From assembly GCF_011617465.1 (NCBI RefSeq), contig NZ_CP050153.1, positions 372,001 to 436,000 on the forward strand: a stretch of 64,000 nucleotides of DNA. The letters are read 5' to 3'. Both the position numbers and the translations under genes were made by a program. The stretch's first letter is position 1. Each line of letters begins with the position of its first letter. Source of the DNA: Brevibacterium pigmentatum (GTDB lineage: Bacteria > Actinomycetota > Actinomycetes > Actinomycetales > Brevibacteriaceae). Under the pieces are notes generated by a model. It saw nothing but the letters and a program-made list of their open reading frames with translations. It had not been told where the DNA came from and searched no databases. Shown here piece after piece: positions 24,907-33,105 of this stretch.

Positions 24907-26241
24907 GTGCACAGCTCACATCGCTCAGCGATCGTCCGCGTCATCGCGGGCTACCTGGCAGCATTGGTCACCGGGACCACTCTGCTAATGACCCCGGCGG
25001 CCACGGTCGCCGACGGCGGCATCTCGCTGCTCAAAGCTCTCTTCACAGCCACCTCGGCGCTCAGCGTCACCGGGCTTGTCGTCCTTGACACCGGTCAGGA
25101 CTTCACGCTCTTCGGTCAGATCGTCATCATCTGCCTCATCCAGGCCGGCGGTCTCGGCGTGCTCCTGCTCACCGCACTGCTTGCCCTGCTGCTGGCGGGA
25201 AAGGCCGGACTCCGGCTCCGCCAATCCGTGGCCTCGGAGACGAAGAGCGACGCGATCGGCGGCGTCAAGCCGCTCGTCCTGCGCATCACGGCACTGACCT
25301 TCGGCACGGAGCTCGTGGTCGCCTCGGCGCTGTTCCTCCGGTTCTTCCTCCATTACGACGAACCCGTGCCACAGGCGATCTGGGATGCGATCTTCCATGC
25401 GATCTCCGCGTTCAACAACGCCGGATTCGGGCTCCGTCAGGACAACCTCGTCGATTACGTGGCCGACCCCTTCATATGCGGTCCGATCGGACTGGCAGTC
25501 ATCCTCGGCGGGCTCGGCTATCCCGTCCTCATCGAACTCGTCCGGGGGTACCGAACCCCGCTGAAATGGGGTCTGACCACCCGGATCATGGTCGTCATCA
25601 CCCCAATTCTTCTCATCGGCGGCACCATCTTCATCGCCGTGATCGAGTGGAACAATGCCGCGACGATGGGCCACCTCGACGCGTGGGGGAAGGTCCAAGC
25701 TGCGACGTTCCAATCGACGATCACCCGCACGGCCGGGTTCAACTCGATCGACATCAGCCAGATGCACACGGCGACCTGGTTCGGGATGGACGTCCTCATG
25801 TTCATCGGCGGCGGACCGGCGGGCACGGCAGGCGGTGTGAAGATCACGACGATGGCGGTGCTCGCGGCGACGACGTGGACGGAGATCAGCGGCGGACGAT
25901 CTGTGACCCTGTTCGGTCGCCGCATCTCCCGTGACGTGCACAGACAGGCGACGACGGTCATCGTCCTCGCGCTCGGCTGGGTGCTGCTGGCGACGATGGT
26001 CATCCTCCTCTGCGACCCGAGATTCGGCCTCAGCCGAGTCCTCTTCGAGGTCATCTCCGGCTTCGGCACGGTCGGTCTGTCGACCGGAATCACCGCGGAC
26101 CTGTCCGCGCCAAGCCAGATCATCCTCATCCTCACCATGGCGCTCGGCCGTCTGGGACCGGTGACCGTGGCGTCCGGCCTGGCCCTGCGTGAGCGCCCCA
26201 TCCGCTACGAACTGCCGAAGGAACGGCCGCTGATCGGCTGA
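24907..26241 (+). CDS. ktrB: KtrB/TrkH-type potassium uptake channel subunit
   Basis: 444 residues with four M1-P-M2 repeats. Selectivity-filter turns are visible: FTATSALSVTGLVVLDT, ISAFNNAGFGLRQDN, QSTITRTAGFNSIDI and ISGFGTVGLSTGIT. A lone KtrB-size protein followed by an RCK protein is the Ktr system. A TACATT -10 (24894-24899) with TG upstream ends 7 nt before GTG 24907, so it is probably leaderless. A CGCCGAGGCGGCC repeat (26285-26297) lies between it and ktrA. Confidence 0.92.
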   Translation: MHSSHRSAIVRVIAGYLAALVTGTTLLMTPAATVADGGISLLKALFTATSALSVTGLVVLDTGQDFTLFGQIVIICLIQAGGLGVLLLTALLALLLAGKAGLRLRQSVASETKSDAIGGVKPLVLRITALTFGTELVVASALFLRFFLHYDEPVPQAIWDAIFHAISAFNNAGFGLRQDNLVDYVADPFICGPIGLAVILGGLGYPVLIELVRGYRTPLKWGLTTRIMVVITPILLIGGTIFIAVIEWNNAATMGHLDAWGKVQAATFQSTITRTAGFNSIDISQMHTATWFGMDVLMFIGGGPAGTAGGVKITTMAVLAATTWTEISGGRSVTLFGRRISRDVHRQATTVIVLALGWVLLATMVILLCDPRFGLSRVLFEVISGFGTVGLSTGITADLSAPSQIILILTMALGRLGPVTVASGLALRERPIRYELPKERPLIG

Positions 26242-26313
26242 TGGCCGATCCATCGAGAGCCGAATCAACGACTGCCGATGCCCCCGCCGAGGCGGCCCAG
26301 AAAGGACAAGACC

Positions 26314-27051
26314 ATGAACGAGAAGAAGAACTGGATGGCGCGGTCCGCGTCGTTCTTCACCGGCGACCCCTCGCCACTGGCGAAGGACGGAGCGGTGGCC
26401 GTGATCGGGCTCGGCCGCTTCGGCGGATCCCTGGCGCACGAACTCGCAGAGCATGGAGTCGAGGTCATCGGCGTCGACCGTGACGAGTCCGTCGTGGCCG
26501 AGTTCGCTGATGTCCTCGCCCATGCCTCCCGCGCCGACGCCACCGACGAGGTGGTGCTGCGACAGCTGGGCATTGACGAGGTCTCCCGCGTTGTCATCGC
26601 CATCGGCAGCGATCTCGAAGCGAGCATCCTCGTGGCTTCGCGGATCCTCAAGCTCGGCAATCGGCACATCTGGGCGAAGGCGATCAGCGAAACCCACGCA
26701 GAGATCCTCCATCAGCTGGGCATCGGCAACGTCATCAGCCCCGAGAACGATATGGGCCGGCGCCTGGCCCACCTGATCAGGGGCCATATCTCGGACTTCC
26801 TGCCCATCGACGAGGACTTCGTCCTGGCGCGCACCACTCCGCCGGTGCGCACGACCGACGTGCCCTTGGCCTCGCTGGGGCTGCGCACGAGGTACGACGT
26901 CACGATCGTCGCGTTCAAACGCCGCGGCGGCACCCACTGGGACATCGCCGATCGCGACGTCACGCTCTACGCCGACGACGAGATCCTCGTGGCCGGCAGC
27001 CCGAAGAAGGTCGAAGCGTTCAGTGAATTGGACAAGGACGCCGACGCATAG
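26314..27051 (+). CDS. ktrA: KtrA-type RCK regulatory subunit of potassium uptake
   Basis: 245 residues. RCK_N with a Rossmann nucleotide-binding motif (VAVIGLGRFGGSLAHELAEHGVEVIGVDRDE) and RCK_C (~160-235). It forms an octameric ring that gates KtrB in response to ATP/ADP or NAD(H). ATG 26314 has AAAGGAC 8 nt upstream. It lies 72 nt after ktrB, probably co-transcribed. The N-terminal ~35 residues before the Rossmann fold are longer than in B. subtilis KtrA. Confidence 0.92.
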   Translation: MNEKKNWMARSASFFTGDPSPLAKDGAVAVIGLGRFGGSLAHELAEHGVEVIGVDRDESVVAEFADVLAHASRADATDEVVLRQLGIDEVSRVVIAIGSDLEASILVASRILKLGNRHIWAKAISETHAEILHQLGIGNVISPENDMGRRLAHLIRGHISDFLPIDEDFVLARTTPPVRTTDVPLASLGLRTRYDVTIVAFKRRGGTHWDIADRDVTLYADDEILVAGSPKKVEAFSELDKDADA

Positions 27052-27074
27052 GTCGACGTCCTTGGACGATTGGC

Positions 27075-27167
27075 ATTCCCTCGCCGAGGCGGCGCTTGAG
27101 TTCTCGAGGGGTATTCCCCGAGGCGGCGCTTGAGTACTCGAGGGCTGGTCCCCGAGGCGGCCCCGGA
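27075..27167. repeat. Tandem repeat of ~36 bp carrying the CGCCGAGGCGGC motif
   Basis: Two units (27075-27111 and 27112-27146) reading ATTCCC(TCG)CCGAGGCGGCGC then TTGAGTNCTCGAGGG, plus a partial third (27149-27167). Each holds CTCGAG-like palindromic sequence. It lies between convergent ktrA and the heme oxygenase gene. Confidence 0.8.
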
Positions 27168-27215
27168 GTCAGGTGCGCCCGATCCGGGCGCTGTGGCTGA
27201 GCTCAGTCGCGAAGG

Positions 27216-27512
27216 TCAGTCGCCGAGGTCGACGACCTCGAACTCGAGGAGGTTCGCCTGCTCGGATACCGGCTGCTTTCCGCCGGACTCGTGGACGGAT
27301 GAACGGTTGGCGCGCCAGTTCTCGAAGTCTTCGCGGGTCGCCCACTGGGTGTAGACGAAGTACTGATCTCCGCCAGCGACCGGACGCAGCAGTTGGAAGC
27401 CCTCGAAGCCGGGAGCGCCGTCGACGGAGTGCTTGCGTTCGGCGAAGCGCTTTTCGAGTTCAGCGCGAGCTGGTTCGGGGACGGAGAGCGCGTTGATGGC
27501 GACGACTGACAT
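27216..27512 (-). CDS. mhuD: MhuD-like heme-degrading monooxygenase
   Basis: 98 residues of the antibiotic-biosynthesis-monooxygenase fold. It resembles mycobacterial MhuD along its length: MSVVAINALSVPEPARAELEKRFAER, GFEGFQLLRPVAGGDQYFVYTQW, and a LLEFEVVDL end. The MhuD heme-site residues are conserved: Asn7 and a His in RSSVHESG (His75 in MhuD). It would open heme and release iron, complementing the iron importer at 46-50 kb. ATG 27512 has CAGGAG. No iron box is obvious upstream. Confidence 0.85.
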   Translation of the reverse strand: MSVVAINALSVPEPARAELEKRFAERKHSVDGAPGFEGFQLLRPVAGGDQYFVYTQWATREDFENWRANRSSVHESGGKQPVSEQANLLEFEVVDLGD

Positions 27513-27643
27513 GGTTGCTCCTGTTCGGGTTGGCAGCTGAGTCTCCTCGACCCTACGGCCTTGACCCGAGTGCTGTCTGAGGAGTCCGATTGTTCGCCCG
27601 CAGAGTCTCAGATCCGGGCTCAGAGCCGGTCTCGGAATCTGTT

Positions 27644-29452
27644 TCAGAAGTCCTGTCGGCGCAGCCGCCACGTTGCCAGCACTGCTCCGCCGATGACCCA
27701 GGCGACGAGGACGAGGAGGGCTGGGAGGACACCGATGTATTCGGTCCCTCCCGCCTCGGCGACCCCGCTGATGTTGTGCACGGCGCCCAAGGGGAGGAAC
27801 GGTCGGAGGACGGACGCGAGACCGTCCGGCAGCCAGCCGGCGAGCATGGACCCGACCAGCAGAGCCAACGGGGTGAGCACTCCGCCGGTGACCGAGCGGA
27901 AGATGACCGCACCGAAGACCGCGAGGAGCGAATAGATTACGGGCAGGAGCGTGCTGCCGAACGCCAGCCGCAGATGGTCCGGGCCGCCAGCCGCGGCGAG
28001 GACTTCCGGCCAGTCGGCCCCGGCGGCTGTTCCCGCGAGGAGGCTGCCGCAGATCGTGGCAATGACGGCCGTGACGACTGCGGTGACGGCGGCGGCCGCG
28101 GCGATGATGACGGCCTTCGCTGTGACGAAGCCTGATCGTCCGCGGGCGCGCAGCAGGGCCTCGGTGATCGCGCCGGTACGGAACTCGACCCCGGCGAACC
28201 AGGCCCCGAGGACGACGAGGACGGCCGCGGCGGCATCGACTCCGAGAACGCTGGTCGAGAGCACATCTTCGGTGCTGGTCTCCGACAGAGGGGCGCTGCG
28301 GGTGGCGGGGATGGTGAGCACGAGCAGAACAGCCGAGATCGCGCCCAGCGCGAGCGTGATGCCGAGCAGCTGACGCGGCCGACGCAGGTCACGGAACTTC
28401 ACCCATTCGGCGCCCGTCCATCGGGGCCGAGCGGTGATCGGAGAGGTGGGTGCTGTCTGAGAGGCCGGTGCGGTCGGTGGTGTCGTGGTCATGCCGTCGC
28501 TCCCTGTTTCGGGTTGTCTGAGGGTGTGCCCGTGCCGATCGTCGCCGCTGTCTGTGAGGCCGAGGAAAGTGTCTTCGAGGCCGCGTTCCTCGGCGGCGAG
28601 CCCCGTGAGCTCGACCCCGAGGCGAACGCAGAGCCGGAAGATCTCGCCGGGGTCGATTCGGGCGATCGTGGCGTGAGTGCACAATGCGTCGGGTTCGACT
28701 GCGATGCCCTCTGCCCGCAGATGATCGAGCAGCAGTGCGAGATTCGTTCCCTGCACTCGGACTCGGGTCGAGGATTCCCGCCGCATCTCATCGAGGGGAC
28801 GGTCGGCGATGAGCGCACCGTCGCGGATGATGATGACGTGGTGGGCGATGAGCTCCATCTCCCGCAGCAGATGGCTCGAGAGCAGCACCGTTCTGCCTGT
28901 GCCCGCGAAGTCCGTGAGGAGCGATCGCAGCCATGTGATTCCTGCGGGGTCGAGTCCGTTGAGCGGTTCGTCGAGGATGAGGACTTCGGGGTCGGTGAGA
29001 AGAGCAGCCGCGATGCCGAGTCGCTGACGCATGCCCAGTGACAGCTGGGAGATCCGGAGGGAGCTTGCGCGGGTCAGGTCGACGAGGTCGAGCATCTCGT
29101 CGATTCGGGCGGGTTCGGTTCCCGTCGCCGTCGCGATCCAATCGAGGTGTCCCCGTGAAGTGAGCCCCGGCAGCATGTTTCCGGCGCCGAGGAAGGCTCC
29201 GGCGATGTGTGCGGGTTCCGCGTGCTCGGACAGGGGACGGCCGTGGACGGCTACGGTGCCGGAATCCGGTGAGGTGAGACCGAGGACCATCTGCATCGTC
29301 GTCGACTTTCCGGCACCGTTGGGGCCGAGGAACCCCGTCACCTGTCCTGGCGCGACGTCGAAGCTGAGATCGTCGACGACTCGGTGACCGCCGTAGCTCT
29401 TCGTCAGGCCGCGGACCGAGATGCCTGGATCTTTCGATGGCAATACATTCAT
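27644..29452 (-). CDS. ABC exporter with ATPase and ABC-2 permease fused in one polypeptide
   Basis: 602 residues. ATPase half (1-~310): Walker A GFLGPNGAGKST, signature LSLGMRQRLGIAAALL, Walker B VLILDEPLNGLDP, H-loop SSHLL. Permease half (~321-602): six membrane helices of ABC-2 type. In most DrrAB-like systems these are two genes; here the frame is continuous. A ribosome-site-like AGGGAG sits 6-8 nt before in-frame ATG 28492 (Met321), so the permease may also be made alone. ATG 29452 is close to a CATAAT -10 (29462-29467). Divergent from a TetR gene that probably regulates it. Drug or peptide export is likely; substrate unknown. Confidence 0.85.
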   Translation of the reverse strand: MNVLPSKDPGISVRGLTKSYGGHRVVDDLSFDVAPGQVTGFLGPNGAGKSTTMQMVLGLTSPDSGTVAVHGRPLSEHAEPAHIAGAFLGAGNMLPGLTSRGHLDWIATATGTEPARIDEMLDLVDLTRASSLRISQLSLGMRQRLGIAAALLTDPEVLILDEPLNGLDPAGITWLRSLLTDFAGTGRTVLLSSHLLREMELIAHHVIIIRDGALIADRPLDEMRRESSTRVRVQGTNLALLLDHLRAEGIAVEPDALCTHATIARIDPGEIFRLCVRLGVELTGLAAEERGLEDTFLGLTDSGDDRHGHTLRQPETGSDGMTTTPPTAPASQTAPTSPITARPRWTGAEWVKFRDLRRPRQLLGITLALGAISAVLLVLTIPATRSAPLSETSTEDVLSTSVLGVDAAAAVLVVLGAWFAGVEFRTGAITEALLRARGRSGFVTAKAVIIAAAAAVTAVVTAVIATICGSLLAGTAAGADWPEVLAAAGGPDHLRLAFGSTLLPVIYSLLAVFGAVIFRSVTGGVLTPLALLVGSMLAGWLPDGLASVLRPFLPLGAVHNISGVAEAGGTEYIGVLPALLVLVAWVIGGAVLATWRLRRQDF

Positions 29453-29489
29453 ACTGCAATCATTATGCAAGTTGATCGTATTGTAAAGT
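29441..29489. promoter_or_regulatory. Divergent ABC exporter/TetR promoter with inverted repeats
   Basis: The AT-rich stretch holds CATAAT (reverse -10, 29462-29467) and TAAAGT (forward -10, 29484-29489). Nested inverted repeats are CAATAC (29441) with GTATTG (29478-29483) and TGCA-ATCATTA-TGCA. These are candidate TetR operators covering both promoters. Confidence 0.45.
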
Positions 29490-29495
29490 GGGAGG

Positions 29496-30110
29496 ATGCC
29501 GAAGATCGTCGACCATGCCCAGCGCCGCACAGAGATCGTCCATGCCCTGTGGCAGGTCATCTATCTCAATGGGATCGACGGGGTGTCATTCCGTTCCGTC
29601 GCCGAAGCGGCCGGAATCTCCATCGGCCGCGTGCAGCATTACTTCCCTTCGCGCAGTGAGCTCATCCTCGAAGGCTGCCGACATCTCGTCGACAGCGCTG
29701 AGGTGGCCGATCTGGACGATGCCGATGCGTCGTCCGCACCTGGTTCCGCTGCTGCGGTGAGTGCGCTCCGCGAGTTCTGCTTCGCGTTCATTCCCTCAGG
29801 TGAGACCATGCGCATCGGTGCGTCGGTGTGGTACACCTACGTCGCTCGAGCGGTGATGGATGAGCAGATCGCCGAGATCATCCGTGCCAGCGATCGTGCG
29901 ACGATCGAGCTCGGGACGCGCCTTTACCTGGCAGCTGTCGGCACCGACAGCTCTGTGGCGGACGGCGACAACGCTGCCTCCCGCAGGTGGGCGATGCGGA
30001 TGATCGCCTTGGGCAAGGGGCTGGCTCAGGAGGTCATGCTCGATGAGCGCAGCGCCGCCTCGGCGAAGGAGATCCTCGAGGAGGAACTCACGGGCTTGGT
30101 CGCGCCCTGA
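29496..30110 (+). CDS. TetR-family regulator
   Basis: 204 residues. HTH: RRTEIVHALWQVIYLNGIDGVSFRSVAEAAGISIGRVQHYFPSRSELI. The C-terminal ligand domain is all-helical and unrecognised, with a loop DLDDADASSAP near residue 75. ATG 29496 lies 6 nt after a TAAAGT -10 and overlaps a GGGAGG. It is divergent from the fused ABC exporter, the usual layout of a drug-responsive repressor and its pump. Confidence 0.88.
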   Translation: MPKIVDHAQRRTEIVHALWQVIYLNGIDGVSFRSVAEAAGISIGRVQHYFPSRSELILEGCRHLVDSAEVADLDDADASSAPGSAAAVSALREFCFAFIPSGETMRIGASVWYTYVARAVMDEQIAEIIRASDRATIELGTRLYLAAVGTDSSVADGDNAASRRWAMRMIALGKGLAQEVMLDERSAASAKEILEEELTGLVAP

Positions 30111-30117
30111 TTCCGCG

Positions 30118-31410
30118 CTATTCGCCGTCGTTGACCTCGAGTTCGGTGAACGTCAGGCTGGGGGCGTGGATGCCGGCAGCGCGGCGGATGCGCTCGGCGG
30201 TGAGTTCGCTGATCGTCGGGAATTCGGCGTCTGTGGCGGCACCGCCGGTCCGGCCCTTTCCGCCGCCGACCACCACGGCCTTCGCGTTCTTCGATCGCAG
30301 CGGCTCCGGGGTCTGCACGAGCACGAACGATCGCGAACCCTGATCCCGTTCGTTCGCGGCCATGACGGCCTGCGCGGTGGTCCCGGACCCGGCGAAGAAA
30401 TCGAGGACGATGGCATCGGGATCGAAGAACGTCTGCGAGGCCACGAGTGCCTTGACCAGCTCGACCGGCTTCGGATAGCTGAATACCCCGCCCAGGCCCA
30501 GCGGTTCCAGATCGTTCTGCCCGCCGAGCGCCTTGATGATCGAGTACATCTTCGAACTCGCCTTCTCCGCCGGCGTCACCCGCACCACCGCGTGCTTGCC
30601 GTCTGAGCCCCAGGGTCGCAGGATGTACTCGCCCGTCGCCAGCTTCGCGTCCACCTCGGCGAGCTTCTTCTCACCCTTGACCGCGACGATGTCCTCGTAC
30701 ATCAGCCGCCGCTCCGACCCGCGCGCATACCGGCCGAAGCCGGCGCGGAGCACATCGGTCTCCACGAGCATCCGCCTGCCGTCGATGACCTCAAGCTTCG
30801 CCGGCGACTTCTTCTCCGTGAGGAACGGCCCCACCCGGCTCGCATCGCGGGCCCACACATGCACATAGTCGTGCCCGCGCACGAACGACCGCGCATTGCC
30901 CCCGCCTTTCGCGCGCTGATGGATGAGCGTGCCCAGCGAATTGTCCTCACCGAAGATCTCGTGGCCGAGCAGCTGCGCCCACGCGCTCTCCTTGTCGTCG
31001 AGATGGAGGAATAACACTCCGTCCTCGCGCATGAGCTCGCGAGCCAGCAGCAGCCGCGGCGTCATGAACGACAGCCAACTGGCGTGATCGTGCCCGTGAT
31101 CCTTATAGGTATGTGCATTGCCCGTGTTGTACGGCGGATCGATGTAGACGACCTTGACCCGCCCACGATGCGTGGCCAGCAGCGCCTGCAGCGCCGGCTG
31201 ATTGTCCCCGACGACGAGGAGATTCTCGTGCGGATCGGGAGCATGGGCGGCACCGTCGCTATCCCGAAGCCGTGGTCGATCCTCGCCGAGGCTGGGCTCG
31301 GGTTCCCGCTCACCCTCACCGAGGCTGGGCCCGGTTTCGGAATCCGCAATGAGGCGGCGACCGAGGGCGAGGGCGGCGGCCTTGCCCGGCCACTCCAAGA
31401 CGGTCGTCAT
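30118..31410 (-). CDS. Solitary DNA methyltransferase, type III Mod-like (N6-adenine or N4-cytosine)
   Basis: 430 residues. Catalytic motif IV VVYIDPPYNTGNAHTYKDH (residues ~90-108) precedes the SAM-binding motif I VLDFFAGSGTTAQAV (~340), the beta-class order. VFSYPKPVELVKALV is typical of Mod subunits of type III systems. It is shorter than usual Mod proteins, with a reduced target-recognition part (~170-290). No res (helicase-nuclease) gene is adjacent, so it may be an orphan methylase with a regulatory role, or a remnant. The N-terminus has duplicated GPSLGEGE/EPSLGED codons containing GCCGAGGC. ATG 31410 has AAGGAGAAGG. Divergent from an oxidoreductase with a 37-nt gap. Confidence 0.85.
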   Translation of the reverse strand: MTTVLEWPGKAAALALGRRLIADSETGPSLGEGEREPEPSLGEDRPRLRDSDGAAHAPDPHENLLVVGDNQPALQALLATHRGRVKVVYIDPPYNTGNAHTYKDHGHDHASWLSFMTPRLLLARELMREDGVLFLHLDDKESAWAQLLGHEIFGEDNSLGTLIHQRAKGGGNARSFVRGHDYVHVWARDASRVGPFLTEKKSPAKLEVIDGRRMLVETDVLRAGFGRYARGSERRLMYEDIVAVKGEKKLAEVDAKLATGEYILRPWGSDGKHAVVRVTPAEKASSKMYSIIKALGGQNDLEPLGLGGVFSYPKPVELVKALVASQTFFDPDAIVLDFFAGSGTTAQAVMAANERDQGSRSFVLVQTPEPLRSKNAKAVVVGGGKGRTGGAATDAEFPTISELTAERIRRAAGIHAPSLTFTELEVNDGE

Positions 31411-31447
31411 CCTTCTCCTTCAACCCGAACGGTGCCAAGATTGCTGT

Positions 31448-32959
31448 ATGAGTATTTCACGAGTGGCCGTCGTCGGTGCCGGCATCCTCGGCGTCGCCGC
31501 CGCCCGCGAAGTCACCATGAAGTTCCCCGACGCTGAGGTCGCCGTCTTCGACAAGGCCGAAACCGTCGCCGCACATCAGAGCGGGCACACCTCCGGAATC
31601 GTCGACTCCGGACTCGATCAGAAGCCCGGTTCGGCCGAAGCGAAACTCACCAAGCGCGGCCTCCAGCTGCTGATCCCCTATATGGCCGAGACCGGCGTGC
31701 CCTACCGGGAATGCGCTCAGCTGCTCATCGCGCAGAACACCGACGAAGCCGAACGACTCGAAGAGATCTTCGCCCGCGCCAAGGACAATGAGGTCCCCGG
31801 CGCGCGGCTGCTCGAACGCCACGAGATCGGAGCCGTCGAACCGGCCGTGAGAGGAGTCCTCGGCCTCTTCTCACCCCATGCGGCCATCGCGGACTTCGCG
31901 GCGCTCACCGCCGCGCTCGCCTCCGATGTGCGTGCCGCCGGAGGGACATTTCGCTTCGGCACCGAGGTCACCGGCTTCGACACCATGAGCAACGAAGTCC
32001 GACTGCGCGGACGCCCGGTTCCGGCAGACGACGCCACGGCCAGTTCTGACGACCGCGACGAGCAGGTCCGCGACCGGCCGCGCACATATCGCGGGGAAGA
32101 GGGGCACGACCCGGTCATCGGCATCGGCGATGAGCTGCGCGATCGCTTCGGGCAGCAGGACTGGTTCAAGCAGGCCGAATCGACGATCGGCGAGTGGACA
32201 CAGAAGCTCTCTGACTCCTGGTCACGTCGTGACGATCGGCGCTCATGGGATGCGCGCCCCGACAGCGGACAGAATGATGCCCCACACCGCGACAGCTCCG
32301 GCCGGGACACTGCCCCCGAAGAGGTGCTCGGCACCTTCGACATCGTCATCGTCTGCGCCGGTCTCCAGGCCGATCGCCTCGCGACCGCCGCCGGACTGGA
32401 TGCCGAACCGCGGATCGTGCCGTTCACCAGCGACTACTATCGGATCCCGGCCACCGACACCGAGGTGGTCCGCGGCATCATCGGATCCGTTCCCGACCCG
32501 CAGGCTCCCTTCACCGAAACCTCGATCGTCCGCGGGCTCGACGACGGGCTCATCCTCGGACCGAATACCTTCGTCGCCCTCGGCCGCGAATCCTACGACC
32601 GGCGCGGATTCGACCTCGCCGATATCAGCTCGACCGCCAGAAACAAAGGTTTCTGGAAGTTCGCCGCCCAGACCGCGAAGACAGCGGCCCGCGGAGTCAG
32701 ACCTTTGGTGAGCAGGACCGCCTTCGTCGACGGAATCCGCCGCTTCGTCCCCGAGGTCGATCCGAACACCGTGACCTCCGGACCTCGCGGAGTCCGTGCT
32801 CAGGCGATGACCGCCGACGGCGAACTCATCGACGAACTGGCCGTGACCAGGCGCGGCAGGCTGACCATGGTCAGATCCGTGCCGAAGTCGGCAGCCACCT
32901 CGGCGCTGGCGATCGCCGAAACGATCGTCGATCGGGCCTTCGAGAACACGACCCGCTGA
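31448..32959 (+). CDS. LhgO-like FAD-dependent L-2-hydroxyglutarate oxidase/dehydrogenase
   Basis: 503 residues. N-terminal FAD site RVAVVGAGILGVAAAREV; AHQSGHTSGIVDSGLDQKPGSAEAKL and the C-terminal RLTMVRSVPKSAATSALAIAE are LhgO/DAO-like. It would oxidise L-2-hydroxyglutarate to 2-oxoglutarate. LhgO of E. coli has ~422 residues; the extra ~100 lie in a highly charged insertion (~185-300) rich in Asp/Arg, with an amphipathic part (DELRDRFGQQDWFKQAESTI). ATG 31448 has no ribosome site, and the short 5' gap suggests a leaderless mRNA. A D-2-hydroxyacid dehydrogenase gene is 9 kb downstream. Confidence 0.75.
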   Translation: MSISRVAVVGAGILGVAAAREVTMKFPDAEVAVFDKAETVAAHQSGHTSGIVDSGLDQKPGSAEAKLTKRGLQLLIPYMAETGVPYRECAQLLIAQNTDEAERLEEIFARAKDNEVPGARLLERHEIGAVEPAVRGVLGLFSPHAAIADFAALTAALASDVRAAGGTFRFGTEVTGFDTMSNEVRLRGRPVPADDATASSDDRDEQVRDRPRTYRGEEGHDPVIGIGDELRDRFGQQDWFKQAESTIGEWTQKLSDSWSRRDDRRSWDARPDSGQNDAPHRDSSGRDTAPEEVLGTFDIVIVCAGLQADRLATAAGLDAEPRIVPFTSDYYRIPATDTEVVRGIIGSVPDPQAPFTETSIVRGLDDGLILGPNTFVALGRESYDRRGFDLADISSTARNKGFWKFAAQTAKTAARGVRPLVSRTAFVDGIRRFVPEVDPNTVTSGPRGVRAQAMTADGELIDELAVTRRGRLTMVRSVPKSAATSALAIAETIVDRAFENTTR

Positions 32960-33105
32960 GGATCCGCAGCGCGAACTCATGCTCGTCCGCCTGGCCGAAG
33001 CCCTGGCGGAATGATCCGAACGCTCACCAGCCTCGGTCACGGGACACCCGGAGTGGGGGAGCCGCCTCGGCGTGGGATTCCTGTGCCGTTGATCTCTGTC
33101 GACGA

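Noticed and set aside
24985-26937. 650-codon frame antisense to ktrB/ktrA
   Set aside because: Its sequence is low-complexity and it overlaps two recognisable genes fully; no RBS or family.
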